Assembly (NCBI GenBank): GCA_003166865.1
Contig: PMUP01000013.1
Location: 1 to 46,347, forward strand
Length of the DNA: 46,347 nt
Direction: 5' to 3'
From: Bryobacterales bacterium
Lineage (GTDB): Bacteria; Acidobacteriota; Terriglobia; Bryobacterales; Bryobacteraceae
Position numbers and translations under genes: made by a program. The notes under the pieces are model-generated. The model was not told where the DNA came from. It saw only the letters and a program-made list of their open reading frames with translations, and searched no databases. Shown in pieces: positions 45,586 to 46,347 of the stretch; position 1 is the stretch's first letter; every line of letters begins with the position of its first letter.

Positions 45586-46347
45586 TTATCGCAGCTGTTT
45601 CTCGACCTCTTCCAACCAATCCGGGCGCTTCAATACTTCGCGTGGCTTGCTGCCGTCCGGGGGACCGATGATGCCCTCGTGCTGCATCATGTCGAGGATG
45701 CGCGCGGCGCGGCCGTAGCCCAGCCGCAGCCGGCGCTGCAGCGTGGACGTGGATGCTTTGCCCATCTCAAGCACTACGCGCACCGCGTTTTGATAGGCCG
45801 GATCGTCGCCCCCATCAAATTCGGCTGCTTCGGCATCGTCATCATCGGCGGGTGGCGCTTGCAAGAACGTCTGATCGTATTCGGGCCGGGCCTGGCTCTT
45901 CCAGAACTCGACCACGCGATTGATCTCGGCCTCGGTAACGAAAGCCCCGTGAACGCGCGTGAGACGCGATGACCCTGGCGGCAGAAAAAGCATGTCGCCT
46001 TTGCCGAGGAGATGCTCGGCGCCCATCACGTCCAGCACCGTGCGTGAGTCCACGCGCGTGGCGACGCGGAAGCTGATGCGCGACGGAAAATTCGCTTTGA
46101 TCAACCCGGTGATGACGTCCACGCTGGGCCGCTGCGTCGCGAGCACCAGGTGCATGCCCACCGCGCGCGCCATCTGCGCCAGCCTGGCCACCGCTTCTTC
46201 CACGTTGCCGCGCTCCAGCATCATTAGATCGGCCAGCTCATCGATCACGATCAAGATGAATGGGAGCGGCGTCAAATCCTCAGACCGCACTTCGTCTTCG
46301 TCGAACAGGCTGCGCGGCTCGTTTGCCAGTTGCCGCACCTTCTTGTT
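45586..46347 (-). CDS. ftsK: DNA translocase FtsK, C-terminal part (5' end beyond window)
   Basis: The frame is open through the right edge; the first residues in view (KKVRQLANEP) are internal. The motor domain shows ILIVIDELADLMM (Walker B), LAQMARAVGMHLVLATQRPSVDVITGLIKANFPSRI and the RVATRVDSRTVLD, GAEHLLGKGDMLF stretch. The C-terminal gamma winged-helix (about DPAYQNAVRVVLEMGKASTSTLQRRLRLGYGRAARILD) reads KOPS sites. It pumps chromosome ends apart at division. The upstream membrane and motor parts lie beyond 46347. Confidence 0.95.
   Translation of the reverse strand, partial: NKKVRQLANEPRSLFDEDEVRSEDLTPLPFILIVIDELADLMMLERGNVEEAVARLAQMARAVGMHLVLATQRPSVDVITGLIKANFPSRISFRVATRVDSRTVLDVMGAEHLLGKGDMLFLPPGSSRLTRVHGAFVTEAEINRVVEFWKSQARPEYDQTFLQAPPADDDDAEAAEFDGGDDPAYQNAVRVVLEMGKASTSTLQRRLRLGYGRAARILDMMQHEGIIGPPDGSKPREVLKRPDWLEEVEKQLR

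Overview
The window looks like chromosomal DNA from a high-GC bacterium, most likely Acidobacteriota of the Bryobacterales/Solibacter type. That placement is inferred from a secreted NHL-repeat/PASTA/choice-of-anchor protein, the high GC, dense short-overlap gene packing and the mix of gene families; no 16S gene is present. It is close to the replication origin: mnmG-rsmG-parS-parA-parB lies at 8.0-12.1 kb and dnaA-dnaN-gyrB at 32.9-38.1 kb.

Layout. (1) 1-5.3 kb: a partial secreted beta-propeller protein (minus), a DsbA-like thiol oxidoreductase, then a decayed stretch with a PIN toxin/antitoxin pair between two diverged direct repeats, next to a tRNA-Arg(CCU) gene broken at the anticodon arm. 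(2) 5.3-8.0 kb: secreted M20 peptidase and purD (minus). (3) 8.0-12.2 kb: mnmG, rsmG, two perfect parS sites, parA, parB, tRNA-Met. (4) 12.2-25.4 kb: a surface-polysaccharide cluster (Wzt-like ATPase, coiled-coil methyltransferase, a two-domain GT2-GT4 protein, four GT2 enzymes and a GT4 enzyme), interrupted at 17.2-20.4 kb by a restriction remnant (Mrr-like enzyme, a 53-residue ORF, a broken Eco29kI-like gene), a membrane protein and a small secreted protein with a partial gene duplicate. (5) 25.5-31.0 kb: a tight operon of two tandem porin-like proteins, a short PstS-like binding protein and a membrane GGDEF-EAL protein, followed by alr. (6) 32.2-38.1 kb: small membrane protein, tRNA-Gly, the origin region with dnaA, dnaN and gyrB. 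(7) 38.1-46.3 kb: orphan Phd-like antitoxin, glutaryl-CoA dehydrogenase-like enzyme, exported YqgE-like protein, glutamate dehydrogenase, mutS, anmK, a zinc-ribbon/PspC protein and the 3' end of ftsK.

How the parts fit. ParA, ParB and the parS pair form the chromosome-segregation module, and FtsK at the right edge serves terminus segregation. DnaA, the clamp and gyrase serve replication. The cluster at 12-25 kb probably builds and exports a glycan. The porin/binding-protein/c-di-GMP operon could link an envelope solute signal to c-di-GMP. The most notable items are the parS pair that supplies the rsmG stop codon and the first base of parA, the repeat-flanked TA cassette beside tRNA debris, the GT2/GT4 genes in one frame split by a TGA with no start codon after it, and the porin/PstS-like/GGDEF-EAL module.
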